From assembly GCA_025361685.1 (NCBI GenBank), contig JANYKE010000156.1, positions 1 through 14,394 on the forward strand: a stretch of DNA of 14,394 nucleotides, read 5' to 3'. Positions 1-8,261 of this stretch are shown one piece after another. The translations under genes and the position numbers were made by a program. The stretch comes from Eubacteriales bacterium (GTDB lineage Bacteria; Bacillota; Clostridia; JANYKE01). The stretch's first letter is position 1. Every line of letters begins with the position of its first letter. The notes under the pieces were generated by a model. The model searched no databases and was not told the DNA's origin. It saw nothing but the letters and a program-made list of their open reading frames with translations.

Positions 1-15
1 TGCGTCCTACTCAAA

Positions 16-44
16 TTGACTTTTGGGGGTCTGCAGGGTATAAT
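16..44 (+). promoter_or_regulatory. Sigma-A promoter of the argGH operon
   Basis: A -35 box TTGACT (16-21) and a perfect -10 box TATAAT (39-44) are separated by 17 bases, the ideal spacing for the housekeeping sigma factor. Transcription would start near position 51, giving a leader of about 37 bases before argG. No T-box, riboswitch or attenuator fits in so short a leader, so any arginine control would have to act at the promoter or from an operator. No canonical ArgR box was recognised. Confidence 0.8.
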
Positions 45-87
45 AATCCAATACCAAAAAAATATATTTTTATGACGGAGGTATGGT

Positions 88-1356
88 ATGGCAAAGGCTA
101 AAAGTGTTAAAAAAGCAGCACCAAAAAAAGTTAAAGAGAAGGTTGTTCTCGCGTATTCCGGTGGACTTGATACATCAATCATAATCCCTTGGTTAATCGA
201 GAATTACGACTATGAAGTTATAGCAATGGCCGGAGATGTCGGGCAGGGCGAAGAGCTTGCGCCGCTTAATAAGAAAGCAATCAAAACAGGAGCGAGCAAA
301 ATATTTATTGAAGACCTTAGAGAGGAATTTATTACTGATTACATTTTCCCAACACTCAAGGCAGGCGCAATCTACGAAGGCAAATATTTGCTCGGAACTT
401 CTTTTGCGCGACCGATAATTGCTAAGCGCATGGTAGAGATTGCAAAGCGCGAAGGCGCTACAGCGATTTGCCACGGATGCACCGGCAAGGGCAATGATCA
501 GGTGCGTTTTGAACTTACAGTTAAGGCTCTTGCACCGGAATTGAAAATTATTGCACCTTGGAGAATTTGGAATATTAAATCGAGGGAAGATGCGATTGAT
601 TACGCAACGGAGCGCAACATTCCGATACCAGTTACCAAAAAAGACAACTATAGTATGGACAGAAATCTTTGGCATCTTAGTCACGAGGGCAGCGATCTCG
701 AAGACCCATGGAACGAGCCAAAGTACGATAAAATTCTCAAGCTGATGGTCACACCTGAAAAGGCTCCGAACAAGGCAACTTATGTTGAAATAGAATTTGA
801 AAAAGGTATTCCTGTTAAAATTGATGGCAAGAAAATGAAGCCGATTGCACTGATGAATTTCTTAAACAAAGTGGGCGGCGAAAACGGAATTGGGATTGTG
901 GACATGGTTGAAAACCGTCTTGTAGGAATGAAGTCACGTGGCGTATACGAAACGCCGGGCGGTACGATTTTATATGCAGCACACAGAGAACTTGAACTTC
1001 TCTGCATTGACAGAGATACGCTACACTACAAAGACTTGGTCGCGCAGAGATATGCCGAGCTGGTTTATTTCGGACAATGGTTCCATCCACTTCGCGAATC
1101 ACTCTCAGCATTTGTTGATAAGACACAGGAAACCGTGAGTGGAACAGTAAGAATAAAATTGTACAAAGGTAATTGTATGCCGGCAGGAGCTAAGTCTCCT
1201 TACTCGCTATACGACGAAGAATTGTCAACCTTTGGCGAAGATGCGGTTTACAATCAAAAAGACAGCGAAGGATTTATAAATTTGTTTGGTCTTCCAATGA
1301 AGGTCAATGCATTGATGAAAAAGAAAAACGAGAAAAAAGATAACAATAAAAAATAG
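88..1356 (+). CDS. argG: Argininosuccinate synthase
   Basis: This cytoplasmic enzyme joins citrulline and aspartate using ATP to form argininosuccinate, the penultimate step of arginine synthesis. The ATP-pyrophosphatase P-loop AYSGGLDTS lies at residues 22-30, and the family signature [13 protein letters not shown] at 130-142. The length of 422 aa is slightly above the usual 400 or so because of a lysine/alanine-rich N-terminal extension of about 17 residues and a lysine-rich C-terminal tail of about 13 residues. The ATG at 88 is chosen because GGAGG (77-81) lies 6 bases upstream. The next ATG is at residue 47, beyond the P-loop, and I saw no alternative start codon between, so the extension appears real. 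It is the first gene of the operon and argH follows after 15 bases. The family assignment is very secure; a role for the basic tails is unknown. Confidence 0.97.
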   Translation: MAKAKSVKKAAPKKVKEKVVLAYSGGLDTSIIIPWLIENYDYEVIAMAGDVGQGEELAPLNKKAIKTGASKIFIEDLREEFITDYIFPTLKAGAIYEGKYLLGTSFARPIIAKRMVEIAKREGATAICHGCTGKGNDQVRFELTVKALAPELKIIAPWRIWNIKSREDAIDYATERNIPIPVTKKDNYSMDRNLWHLSHEGSDLEDPWNEPKYDKILKLMVTPEKAPNKATYVEIEFEKGIPVKIDGKKMKPIALMNFLNKVGGENGIGIVDMVENRLVGMKSRGVYETPGGTILYAAHRELELLCIDRDTLHYKDLVAQRYAELVYFGQWFHPLRESLSAFVDKTQETVSGTVRIKLYKGNCMPAGAKSPYSLYDEELSTFGEDAVYNQKDSEGFINLFGLPMKVNALMKKKNEKKDNNKK

Positions 1357-1360
1357 AAGC

Positions 1361-1365
1361 AGGTG
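1361..1365 (+). promoter_or_regulatory. Ribosome binding site fixing the argH start
   Basis: AGGTG at 1361-1365 lies 6 bases before the ATG at 1372. The in-frame GTG at 1363 overlaps this site and so cannot be the start. The protein therefore begins [11 protein letters not shown], as usual for argininosuccinate lyases. Confidence 0.7.
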
Positions 1366-1371
1366 ATTCTT

Positions 1372-2760
<1,389 letters not shown>

Positions 2761-2766
2761 GCATTA

Positions 2767-3849
2767 ATGGAGCTTCGCAGATTGGGAAAGACAGAGTTGA
2801 TGGTAACACCGATAGGATACGGAGCACTTGGACTCCCCGGAGTATCTGCTGAAACACTTGAACAGGCAATTGTAGGCGGAATGAATTTTATTGATTCGGC
2901 ACGCGGTTACGATGACAGCGAAATTAAGATTGGCAAGATGCTTGCCAAGACTGGGCTAAGAGATAAAATAATTATCACAACAAAAAGTTTTAGCCGTGAC
3001 CTTACGGGATTCAAGCGTGACTTTGAAACTTCGATTAGCAATATGGGCACAGATTATATTGACGTAATGTTTTTGCATGATGTCAGCACAAGAAAAAACT
3101 GGAATCTGGTTCGTGAGAACGGACTGATCGATGAGTTGTACAGACTAAAGGCCGAAGGAAGAATTCGTCACTTGGGAATTTCAACACATGATGACGGTGA
3201 TGTTGGGCGAGAGATAATTGAATCGGGACACTTTGAAGTAGTCATGATTGCGTACAATGCTGCTAATCCTGAGCTTGAGCAAACTCATATTCCTCTTGCC
3301 AAATCACTTGATATCGGAATCGTAATTATGAAACCTTACGGCGGCGGAGTGCTTACAGATAAAAGAAGCCGCGAGCTCGGCTTTGAAATGTCAGCAGAGG
3401 AAGCTTTGAAATGGTGTGTTTCCAATCCTGATGTGAGCTGTGTAATTCCGGGAATGGACGCACACGAATATGTCGACGTTGCATTGAAAGTTTTAAATTC
3501 GGATTTCGTAAGCCTGAGCAAAGAGGAACTAAAAGAAACTGTCGAAAGAGTATCGATTAAAGGTAAGAATTATTGCAGAGGCTGTCGTTACTGCATGCCA
3601 TGTCCTCAGGGAATACTTATTCCGGAGTCACTAAAATTAAATAATCGCTGGGAAATATACGATCAGGTTGAGTGGGCACAGATGCATATGATATGCGAAG
3701 AATTCAACGCGACTATTCCTGCCGAAAGCGGCCCTGAACTTTGCACGGCTTGTGAGGTATGCGTTCAGAGATGTCCGTACAATCTTCCGATTCCTGAGTT
3801 AATGAAACAGTGCGTGACAATAAAAAATCACAACAACGGTCATAATTAA
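2767..3849 (+). CDS. Aldo/keto reductase with C-terminal iron-sulfur region
   Basis: Predicted cytoplasmic oxidoreductase of 360 aa. The N-terminal aldo/keto reductase barrel (about 1-255) keeps the catalytic tetrad Asp43, Tyr48, Lys73 and His104 (contexts FIDSARGY, TTKS, FLHD). The C-terminal part has two cysteine groups: C270-x2-C273-x2-C276-x2-C279-Pro and C326-x2-C329-x2-C332-x3-C336-Pro, the second ferredoxin-like. This matches the known group of aldo/keto reductases carrying 4Fe-4S clusters, whose substrates are mostly unknown; NAD(P)H-to-cluster electron transfer is plausible but not shown. The ATG at 2767 is only 6 bases after argH, with a GGGGG ribosome-binding stretch inside the end of argH, so it is probably co-transcribed and perhaps translationally coupled. 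Its stop overlaps the convergent dehydrogenase gene by 4 bases. The family call is firm; the specific reaction is unknown. Confidence 0.9.
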   Translation: MELRRLGKTELMVTPIGYGALGLPGVSAETLEQAIVGGMNFIDSARGYDDSEIKIGKMLAKTGLRDKIIITTKSFSRDLTGFKRDFETSISNMGTDYIDVMFLHDVSTRKNWNLVRENGLIDELYRLKAEGRIRHLGISTHDDGDVGREIIESGHFEVVMIAYNAANPELEQTHIPLAKSLDIGIVIMKPYGGGVLTDKRSRELGFEMSAEEALKWCVSNPDVSCVIPGMDAHEYVDVALKVLNSDFVSLSKEELKETVERVSIKGKNYCRGCRYCMPCPQGILIPESLKLNNRWEIYDQVEWAQMHMICEEFNATIPAESGPELCTACEVCVQRCPYNLPIPELMKQCVTIKNHNNGHN

Positions 3850-5153
3850 ATTATTAATTTATTAGTGTAGTCTTCTATATTGACGAGCAGACCGCTGTTA
3901 ACGCGTGAGTGCTCACTGGCAAATGCCATAATGTGTCCTTGCAGAGAAACATTTATCGCGGTTAACCCGTTTCCGGGTTTGACTCCGCTAGCCAGCATAT
4001 CTAAAAAGTCGAGAAGTAAATTGTTGCTGCTCCGGTCTTCCTTATCATCAGTCGGAGGAAAAAAGTCGTCAACAGAATAGCAGACACGCTCACCGCCAAA
4101 AGGGGTTAACCATATCTGCCCGGATGCAGCATCACCCTCAAGTAAACCTTGGCTTCCGAATATACGAGTGAGTCTTGTTCCTCCTTCGGTAAATGCAGTG
4201 ATGGTTACACTGACTGTAATACCGGCTTCAAATTGAATATTTATAATCTGATTATCAACTAGATCGTTGTCACACTCATAAACACATTTGCCATAAAGAC
4301 CTGTTTTGATTGCATCGTAAACTGATTCTCGTGTCAAAACCGAAGTCAGTTTTTTAATCGGCCACTCGCCTCGCTCGATAGCACCGGGCTCGCTGAGCAT
4401 ATACATTTTCTCTGCGTCATAAATGCAATCTGCCTTAGCCTTGCAGCCGTCAAGACAACGCAACGCGTGACCTTCGGGAGCATTCTCTTTAGTGTAATAT
4501 TTTAGTGATCCGAATGAAGATAATGCGATTGGTTTTTTGTTGCCAATCAGCCATAAGAGAATGTCCATGTCGTGGCAGCCTTTGGCAATTGCGAGAGGAC
4601 TTGTGACTTGACTGTTGCGCCAATCTCCGCGCACATAACTTTGAGTATAAGGATACCAGCCAAGCTCCTCAATATATTGAATATTCATTATATCGCCAAT
4701 CTTGCCGTCATCGATAAAAGACTTCAGCAATCTGTAATAATTTGAAAAGCGCAGGACATGGCACACGACACAATGCCGATTTGTCTGCCGCGATACTTCC
4801 GCGATTTCCATGCATTCTTTTGGATCAGGGGAAATAGGTTTTTCGAGCAAAATATGATAACCCTTTTTCATCGCAGGAATGGCTTGTGAATAATGCTGCT
4901 TATCCTGTGTCGCAATAATTGCAACATCGGCGCAAAGTGGTGCGCTTATAAAATCATCAAAGGATGAGAACAACAATTCTTGAGGAATGGAATAATCACT
5001 ACCCATTTTTGCAAGGCGCTCTGGATTGGGTTCGACACATGCAATGACTTCCATGAGGTCAGGACGCATTTTCGAAAATGGTGCGTAGGCGTGCATACCT
5101 CTTATGCCTGCTCCGACGATTGCAACTTTAATTGGGAAATTAATATTATCCAT
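3846..5153 (-). CDS. Gfo/Idh/MocA-family NAD(P)-dependent dehydrogenase
   Basis: Predicted sugar or cyclitol oxidoreductase of 435 aa. The N-terminal Rossmann fold has the dinucleotide loop GAGIRG (14-19), followed by the family hallmark EKP (104-106) with the conserved Lys105, and a KGCHDMDILLW stretch (191-201) with His194 and Asp195/Asp197 near the expected active site. The C-terminal half is the Gfo/Idh/MocA alpha/beta domain. Five cysteines are grouped as C233-x3-C237-x5-C243 and C290-x3-C294; similar cysteines occur in a subgroup of clostridial relatives as I recall, and they might bind a metal. No signal peptide is seen. The start is well supported: CAGGAGG (5160-5166 on the complement) lies 6 bases before the ATG. 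It is transcribed away from the malic enzyme gene and meets the aldo/keto reductase gene tail to tail. The substrate cannot be named. Confidence 0.92.
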   Translation of the reverse strand: MDNINFPIKVAIVGAGIRGMHAYAPFSKMRPDLMEVIACVEPNPERLAKMGSDYSIPQELLFSSFDDFISAPLCADVAIIATQDKQHYSQAIPAMKKGYHILLEKPISPDPKECMEIAEVSRQTNRHCVVCHVLRFSNYYRLLKSFIDDGKIGDIMNIQYIEELGWYPYTQSYVRGDWRNSQVTSPLAIAKGCHDMDILLWLIGNKKPIALSSFGSLKYYTKENAPEGHALRCLDGCKAKADCIYDAEKMYMLSEPGAIERGEWPIKKLTSVLTRESVYDAIKTGLYGKCVYECDNDLVDNQIINIQFEAGITVSVTITAFTEGGTRLTRIFGSQGLLEGDAASGQIWLTPFGGERVCYSVDDFFPPTDDKEDRSSNNLLLDFLDMLASGVKPGNGLTAINVSLQGHIMAFASEHSRVNSGLLVNIEDYTNKLII

Positions 5154-5178
5154 GTGTTACCTCCTGAAGTATACTTTA

Positions 5179-5207
5179 ATTTTATCACAATATTGTCGAA
5201 ACATCAA
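5179..5207 (-). promoter_or_regulatory. Probable promoter of the minus-strand dehydrogenase
   Basis: Read on the minus strand, TTGATG (5202-5207) and TAAAAT (5179-5184) are separated by 17 bases. The spacer contains the perfect 10-base palindrome ACAATATTGT (5187-5196), a possible repressor site. The predicted transcript starts about 18-20 bases before the start codon, just upstream of the strong ribosome binding site. Confidence 0.55.
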
Positions 5208-5228
5208 TAATTGACGGCGATTATCGCA

Positions 5229-5258
5229 TTGACAAAACAGGCTTTTCCATGATATAAA
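5229..5258 (+). promoter_or_regulatory. Sigma-A promoter of the malic enzyme gene
   Basis: A perfect -35 box TTGACA (5229-5234) is followed after 18 bases by TATAAA (5253-5258). Transcription would start near 5265, about 35 bases before the ATG. An inverted repeat GCGAT-T-ATCGC (5217-5227) sits immediately upstream of the -35 box and could be an activator or repressor site. Confidence 0.72.
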
Positions 5259-5299
5259 TTAATAGTATTTTCAAAAACATTTTTGAACGGAGAGAGCAC

Positions 5300-6472
5300 A
5301 TGTCAATCAGGGAAATAGCTTTACAGAAACATTCAGAATGGAAAGGCAAAATTGAAGTTATTAGTACTGTTGAATTAAAGACCAAGGAAGATTTGTCGAT
5401 TGCTTACACACCGGGAGTTGCAGAGCCGTGTCTTGAGATTTCAAAAAATGTTAATCTGTCATACGAATACACGAGGAGATCAAACTTAGTTGCAGTCGTG
5501 ACTGACGGCACCGCAGTTCTTGGCCTTGGAGACATTGGCCCGGAAGCGGCGATGCCTGTAATGGAAGGCAAGTGCGTTCTGTTTAAAACGTTCGGAGATG
5601 TAGACGCGTTTCCGTTATGCATACGAAGTAAGGAAGTTGATGATATTGTCAATACTGTTAAACTGCTCGCAGGAAGCTTTGGCGGGATTAATCTTGAGGA
5701 CATTTCTGCACCAAGGTGTTTTGAGATTGAGCGCAGACTTAAAGAAGTATGTGACATTCCGATTTTTCATGATGACCAGCACGGCACGGCAGTTGTTGTT
5801 CTTGCTGCAATGATTAACGGACTTAAGATTGCGGGCAAAAATATTGAGGATGTTGAAGTAATTGTCAATGGGTCCGGCGCTGCAGGAATTGCTGTTACAA
5901 GACTGCTGATGAGTATGGGATTGAAGAGGGTTATTTTGTGTGACACCAAGGGCGCCATATACGAGGGCAGAGATAACCTGAATTTTGAAAAGAATGAAAT
6001 GGCTAAGATATCTAATCTTGATAAAAGGCAGGGATTGCTTGCGGATGTCATGAAGGGTGCCGACGTATTTATCGGATTATCTGCACCGAATACTGTTACA
6101 AAAGAAATGGTTCAGTTGATGAATGTTAATCCGATAATATTTGCGATGGCTAATCCTGTGCCAGAGATATATCCGGACGAGGCTCGTGCTGCCGGTGCAG
6201 TTGTAATTGGAACAGGTCGTTCGGATTTTCCGAATCAGATAAACAACGTGCTCGCATTTCCGGGCATATTCAGAGGCGCGCTTGACGTGAGAGCGAGTGA
6301 TATTAATGACAGCATGAAGATCGCCGCTGCTAAAGCCATTGCGGATTTGATAAGTGATGAAGAGCTGACACCTGAATATATTATTCCGGGACCGTTTGAT
6401 CCGCGCATCAAGGATAAGGTGGCTGATGCGGTTTCGCAGGCGGCAAGGGATAGCGGGGTTGCAAGAATATAG
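5300..6472 (+). CDS. Malic enzyme (oxaloacetate-decarboxylating malate dehydrogenase)
   Basis: It oxidatively decarboxylates malate to pyruvate and CO2 while reducing NAD(P). The 390-aa length fits the short bacterial malic enzymes without the phosphotransacetylase-like extension of MaeB. Visible landmarks are the catalytic Tyr36 in AYTPGVAEP, catalytic Lys91 in MEGKCVLFK, the divalent-metal ligands Glu133, Asp134 and Asp159 (contexts LEDISAPR and HDDQHGT), and the Rossmann loop GSGAAG (191-196). Asp215 at the end of the second strand (ILCDTKG) would be compatible with NAD, but this does not decide the cofactor. The ATG at 5300 has GGAGAG 5 bases upstream and its own promoter. It is 94 bases upstream of the second Gfo/Idh/MocA gene with no terminator seen between, so some read-through is likely. 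The family call is secure; NAD versus NADP preference is open. Confidence 0.95.
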   Translation: MSIREIALQKHSEWKGKIEVISTVELKTKEDLSIAYTPGVAEPCLEISKNVNLSYEYTRRSNLVAVVTDGTAVLGLGDIGPEAAMPVMEGKCVLFKTFGDVDAFPLCIRSKEVDDIVNTVKLLAGSFGGINLEDISAPRCFEIERRLKEVCDIPIFHDDQHGTAVVVLAAMINGLKIAGKNIEDVEVIVNGSGAAGIAVTRLLMSMGLKRVILCDTKGAIYEGRDNLNFEKNEMAKISNLDKRQGLLADVMKGADVFIGLSAPNTVTKEMVQLMNVNPIIFAMANPVPEIYPDEARAAGAVVIGTGRSDFPNQINNVLAFPGIFRGALDVRASDINDSMKIAAAKAIADLISDEELTPEYIIPGPFDPRIKDKVADAVSQAARDSGVARI

Positions 6473-6473
6473 G

Positions 6474-6503
6474 TTGATTATTGTTTTGAGTATGCGATAT
6501 AGG
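6474..6503 (+). promoter_or_regulatory. Weak candidate promoter before the second dehydrogenase
   Basis: TTGATT (6474-6479) and TATAGG (6498-6503) are 18 bases apart, starting right at the end of the malic enzyme gene. The -10 box matches only four of six consensus bases. The following gene could equally be read through from the malic enzyme promoter. Confidence 0.3.
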
Positions 6504-6566
6504 TAGGCATGGTTATTGCTTGATTATGATTTGGTTACTGATCGATATACGAGAGGGGGAATATAA

Positions 6567-7676
6567 ATGAAGAAACTTAACGTTGGTGTTATCGGCTGCG
6601 GAAATATTAGTGAGACATATTTTGAAAATCTGACGAAAGATTATAATAAAAGTATTAATGTTGTTGCGTGTTCAGATATTGTTATGGATAGGGCTAAGGA
6701 GGCCTGCGACCTTTATAAGATTCCAAAGGCGCTCACAGTTGACGAGCTGATTAATGATAGCGATGTGGAATTGGTCTTGAATATAACGATTCCGGCTGCA
6801 CATTATGATATTAATATGAGGGCTCTTGAAGCGGGTAAGCATGTTCATGTTGAGAAACCGCTTTCGTTGAAGAGGGAACAGGGCAAGGCTGTATTGGAAT
6901 TGGCTGACAAAAAGGGTCTGCGAGTTGGGGCGGCTCCTGATACATTTATGGGAGCAGGCCTTCAGACATGCAGAAAGCTTATTGATGAGGGCTGGATTGG
7001 AAGGCCGACAGCGGCATCTGCATTCATGATGAGCTCGGGAATCGGCGATTGGCATCCTAATCCCGAATTTTTCTACAAGGCCGGCGGAGGTCCGATGTTT
7101 GATATGGGACCGTATTATATTACCGCACTCGTTTCGCTGCTTGGACCAGTTGAGCATATTGCCGGGATGACTAACAAAGCATTTGATCAAAGGATGGTTA
7201 GACATGAAGATAATTTCGGATACGTTTTTGATGTTGAGATTCCGACACACATAGCAGGCCTTATGAGATTCAGAGACGGTGGAGTTGTCGGCAGTATTAT
7301 TACGAGCTTTGATTGCTGGGGAAGCAAGCTGCCACGCATTGAAATATATGGAACAGAAGGAGCATTGCTTGTTCCTGATCCGAATACATTTAAGGGTCCT
7401 GTATTTATTAAGAGGAAGGACTATGAAGAGTGGATGGAGATTCCGCTGTCGCACAGCTACAACAGGGAGAGCAGAGGCATTGGAATTGTTGACATAGCAA
7501 GTGCAATCGAAAATAACCGAGCGCACAGAGCAAACGGCAAAATGGCATATCATGTTCTGGATATTATGACATCATTCCACGATGCATCAGATCAAAACAC
7601 AACTGTTAAAGTTGAAAGCTCATGCGAGCGTCCCGCGCCTTTGGCGATGGACTTGGCAAGAGGCGAAATTAATTAG
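6567..7676 (+). CDS. Gfo/Idh/MocA-family NAD(P)-dependent dehydrogenase
   Basis: Predicted cytoplasmic sugar-type oxidoreductase of 369 aa. The nucleotide-binding loop GCGNIS is at 10-15, and the family hallmark HVEKP has Lys97. The substrate-domain motif GGGPMFDMGPYY (173-184) supplies Asp179 and has Tyr183 where many family members carry histidine. The C-terminal beta-sheet domain is complete, so the gene is not truncated. The ATG at 6567 has a GAGGGGGA ribosome binding site about 6 bases upstream. It follows the malic enzyme and ends at a strong terminator. It is only distantly similar to the other Gfo/Idh/MocA protein encoded at 3846-5153, lacking that protein's cysteine cluster, so the two are not a recent duplication. 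A glucose-, inositol- or other sugar-oxidising role is typical of the family, but the substrate cannot be read from the sequence. Confidence 0.93.
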   Translation: MKKLNVGVIGCGNISETYFENLTKDYNKSINVVACSDIVMDRAKEACDLYKIPKALTVDELINDSDVELVLNITIPAAHYDINMRALEAGKHVHVEKPLSLKREQGKAVLELADKKGLRVGAAPDTFMGAGLQTCRKLIDEGWIGRPTAASAFMMSSGIGDWHPNPEFFYKAGGGPMFDMGPYYITALVSLLGPVEHIAGMTNKAFDQRMVRHEDNFGYVFDVEIPTHIAGLMRFRDGGVVGSIITSFDCWGSKLPRIEIYGTEGALLVPDPNTFKGPVFIKRKDYEEWMEIPLSHSYNRESRGIGIVDIASAIENNRAHRANGKMAYHVLDIMTSFHDASDQNTTVKVESSCERPAPLAMDLARGEIN

Positions 7677-7704
7677 GTTTTAAAATTTTATTAATGCATA
7701 TATA

Positions 7705-7735
7705 AAAAATCAGGACACATGCTGTCCTGATTTTT
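7705..7735. terminator. Bidirectional intrinsic terminator
   Basis: A perfect 13-base inverted repeat (7705-7717 and 7723-7735, GC-containing core TCAGGACA / TGTCCTGA) encloses a 5-base loop. The stem starts with an A-run and ends with a T-run, so it would act as a Rho-independent terminator on both strands. It serves the plus-strand dehydrogenase ending at 7676 and the minus-strand desulfoferrodoxin gene ending at 7757. Confidence 0.92.
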
Positions 7736-7756
7736 GGTTTACTTTTTAATTTGCAA

Positions 7757-8149
7757 TTACATTGTCGGTGCATCTGCAACCCAAAGTCCGTGAATATTAC
7801 AGTATGCGTATACAGATACAGGTTTGTCATCAATAAATGTGAATTTAGCAATCGGTGATTCGCCAATCTCAAAAGCTTTTCTCTGGCCGCCATTCTCAGT
7901 CTTAACATAGACGAAAGCAATGAAATGTTCAGGGAGCATAGGGTGTAAAACCTCGCCAACCTGGACTGTCATTACACCATTTTCGACTGTAATGAAAGGA
8001 ACGTGCTTTTCGAGTGCACCGTCAGTTGTGTTTGGAACCAGGATGCTCATTTCCTCGCCACAGCAAAAAGGAGTGACTCCTGAATCCACAACCAGAACCG
8101 CAATATTTCCGCATTTCTTGCAGATTAAAAATTTGTGACTTTTATTCAT
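7757..8149 (-). CDS. Desulfoferrodoxin (2Fe superoxide reductase)
   Basis: It reduces superoxide to hydrogen peroxide without releasing oxygen, protecting anaerobes during air exposure, with electrons usually from rubredoxin. The 130-aa protein is full length. The N-terminal desulforedoxin domain keeps all four iron ligands of centre I: Cys10, Cys13, Cys29 and Cys30. The C-terminal superoxide reductase domain has the centre II ligands His49, His69, His75, Cys117 and His120, and the Glu47-Lys48 pair next to the first histidine, the lysine known in the family to steer superoxide to the iron. This is therefore the two-centre class, not the one-centre neelaredoxin type. The ATG at 8149 is preceded by GAGGAGG (8157-8163 on the complement) 7 bases away. 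It is a single-gene unit with its own promoter and terminator. I recognise the family (often called dfx or sor). Confidence 0.96.
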   Translation of the reverse strand: MNKSHKFLICKKCGNIAVLVVDSGVTPFCCGEEMSILVPNTTDGALEKHVPFITVENGVMTVQVGEVLHPMLPEHFIAFVYVKTENGGQRKAFEIGESPIAKFTFIDDKPVSVYAYCNIHGLWVADAPTM

Positions 8150-8176
8150 AAAATTACCTCCTCGAACGTTTTCTTT

Positions 8177-8205
8177 ATTATATCATACGAAACTTGAATT
8201 CACAA
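8177..8205 (-). promoter_or_regulatory. Promoter of the desulfoferrodoxin gene
   Basis: On the minus strand TTGTGA (8200-8205) and a perfect TATAAT (8177-8182) are separated by 17 bases. The start of transcription would be near 8170, placing the ribosome binding site directly after it. The -35 box abuts the -35 box of the opposing glycosidase promoter. Confidence 0.7.
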
Positions 8206-8222
8206 GAAAAATAGTTTATTAT
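8194..8222 (+). promoter_or_regulatory. Promoter of the family-20 glycosidase gene
   Basis: TTGAAT (8194-8199) and TATTAT (8217-8222) are separated by 17 bases. Transcription would begin near 8229, about 33 bases before the ATG at 8262. The region overlaps the divergent desulfoferrodoxin promoter over 8194-8205. Confidence 0.6.
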
Positions 8223-8251
8223 CTATTTTAGAATAAATTATTTTTTGAATT

Positions 8252-8255
8252 GGAG
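8252..8255 (+). promoter_or_regulatory. Ribosome binding site fixing the glycosidase start
   Basis: GGAG at 8252-8255 lies 6 bases before the ATG at 8262. An in-frame TTG at 8250 overlaps the site and would leave no ribosome binding site of its own, so the ATG is preferred. Confidence 0.65.
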
Positions 8256-8261
8256 ATACTC

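Noticed and set aside
1..87. T-box riboswitch or attenuator in front of argG
   Set aside because: The promoter leaves only about 37 bases of leader, with no T-box sequence or terminator hairpin.
1363..1371. GTG start for argH nine bases upstream
   Set aside because: The GTG is part of the ribosome binding site serving the ATG at 1372, and the added residues are not typical of the family.
6672..7553. Long open frame of 293 codons on the minus strand
   Set aside because: It lies wholly opposite the well-supported Gfo/Idh/MocA gene, its translation is rich in Cys, His, Arg and Asn with no recognisable domain, and no ribosome binding site was found. It is a shadow of the plus-strand gene.
8161..8250. 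Possible PerR box upstream of the desulfoferrodoxin gene
   Set aside because: The best alignment to TTATAATNATTATAA matched only about half of the positions, which is expected by chance in such AT-rich DNA. AATAA-A-TTATT (8232-8242) has the half-sites in the wrong order.
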